Positions 5,649 to 5,883 of a stretch of 5,883 nt of DNA are shown here, piece after piece. The DNA comes from Caulobacteraceae bacterium. GTDB taxonomy: Bacteria > Pseudomonadota > Alphaproteobacteria > Caulobacterales > Caulobacteraceae. A program made the translations under genes and the position numbers. Under the pieces are notes generated by a model, which did no database searches, was not told the DNA's origin, and was given only the letters and a program-made list of their open reading frames with translations. Where the stretch lies: NCBI GenBank assembly GCA_004144935.1, contig SDZP01000224.1, positions 1 through 5,883 on the forward strand. Reading direction: 5' to 3'. How positions within the stretch are numbered: position 1 is the first letter of the stretch; each line of letters opens with the position of its first letter.

Positions 5649-5883
5649 ATGGAATTTCTCAAGGATCGCCGCGTCGTCCTCGCCCTCGGGGCGCTGGTCG
5701 CCATCGTGCTCGGCGCGCTGATCGCGCTGGGCATCGCCAGGGGCTCCAAGACCCCGGACGAGCCGCCGCCCGCCTCGACCGGCGGACTGGTGGTCGAGAA
5801 CGGCCGCGACGACGACACCAAGCTCGACGCCGCCCGCCCGATCCGCTGCTTCGTCGAGGGCCAGTTCGTCGGCGAGATCACCC
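5649..5883 (+). CDS. Single-pass membrane protein, unknown function, 3'-truncated by window edge
   Basis: The open frame runs from ATG 5649 past the right edge, 78 residues visible. ATG 5649 is the only start after the in-frame stop at 5628; no clear ribosome binding site precedes it. The N-terminus MEFLKDRR is followed by one hydrophobic segment at about residues 9-29 and then a basic residue and a Pro-rich, acidic linker. This suggests a signal anchor or uncleaved signal sequence with the rest in the periplasm. The visible part of the following domain contains RPIRCFVEGQFVGEIT, which I do not recognise as a named family. It starts 48 bases after flaEY with no terminator between, so it could be cotranscribed. 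No function is proposed. Confidence 0.75.
   Translation, partial: MEFLKDRRVVLALGALVAIVLGALIALGIARGSKTPDEPPPASTGGLVVENGRDDDTKLDAARPIRCFVEGQFVGEIT

Overview
The window is GC-rich (high GC at third codon positions) and carries a flagellin locus of alpha-proteobacterial type. The two short, cysteine-free flagellins, the FlmH/PseH-like acetyltransferase and the very long FlaEY-like protein, in this order, point to Caulobacter or a close relative in the Caulobacteraceae. All genes I accept lie on the + strand. The large minus-strand open frames are antisense shadows.

Layout: (1) 2-586, the C-terminal two thirds of a flagellin cut by the left edge, closed by a strong GAAA-loop terminator at 601-630. 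(2) 712-996, a small FlaG-domain protein between the two flagellins. (3) 1182-2018, a complete second flagellin with a GC-rich, hairpin-forming leader and a divergent C-terminus, the best candidate for a FljJ-type specialised flagellin. (4) 2168-2209, a possible 13-codon leader peptide with a better ribosome binding site than its neighbour, whose stop overlaps the next start as ATGA. (5) 2206-2760, a GNAT acetyltransferase resembling PseH/FlmH of the pseudaminic-acid flagellin glycosylation pathway. (6) 2865-5600, a 911-residue FlaEY-like protein that I read as a helical N-terminal region, a flagellin hook-IN type motif, and a seven-bladed SBBP-type beta-propeller with a second hook-IN type module inserted in its sixth blade. 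(7) 5649 to the right edge, the start of a single-pass membrane protein of unknown function.

Working together: the flagellins are filament subunits, the FlaG-domain protein probably affects filament length or assembly, and the GNAT enzyme probably makes a sugar precursor attached to Ser/Thr of the flagellins. FlaEY is known in Caulobacter as a modulator of flagellin expression, but the sequence here looks more like an exported or axial flagellar protein. No tRNA, rRNA, CRISPR array, insertion sequence or integrase was seen, and no intergenic gap exceeds 200 bases. The most unusual items are the FlaEY architecture with its complete lack of cysteine, the coupled mini-ORF before the acetyltransferase, and the divergent second flagellin with its structured leader.
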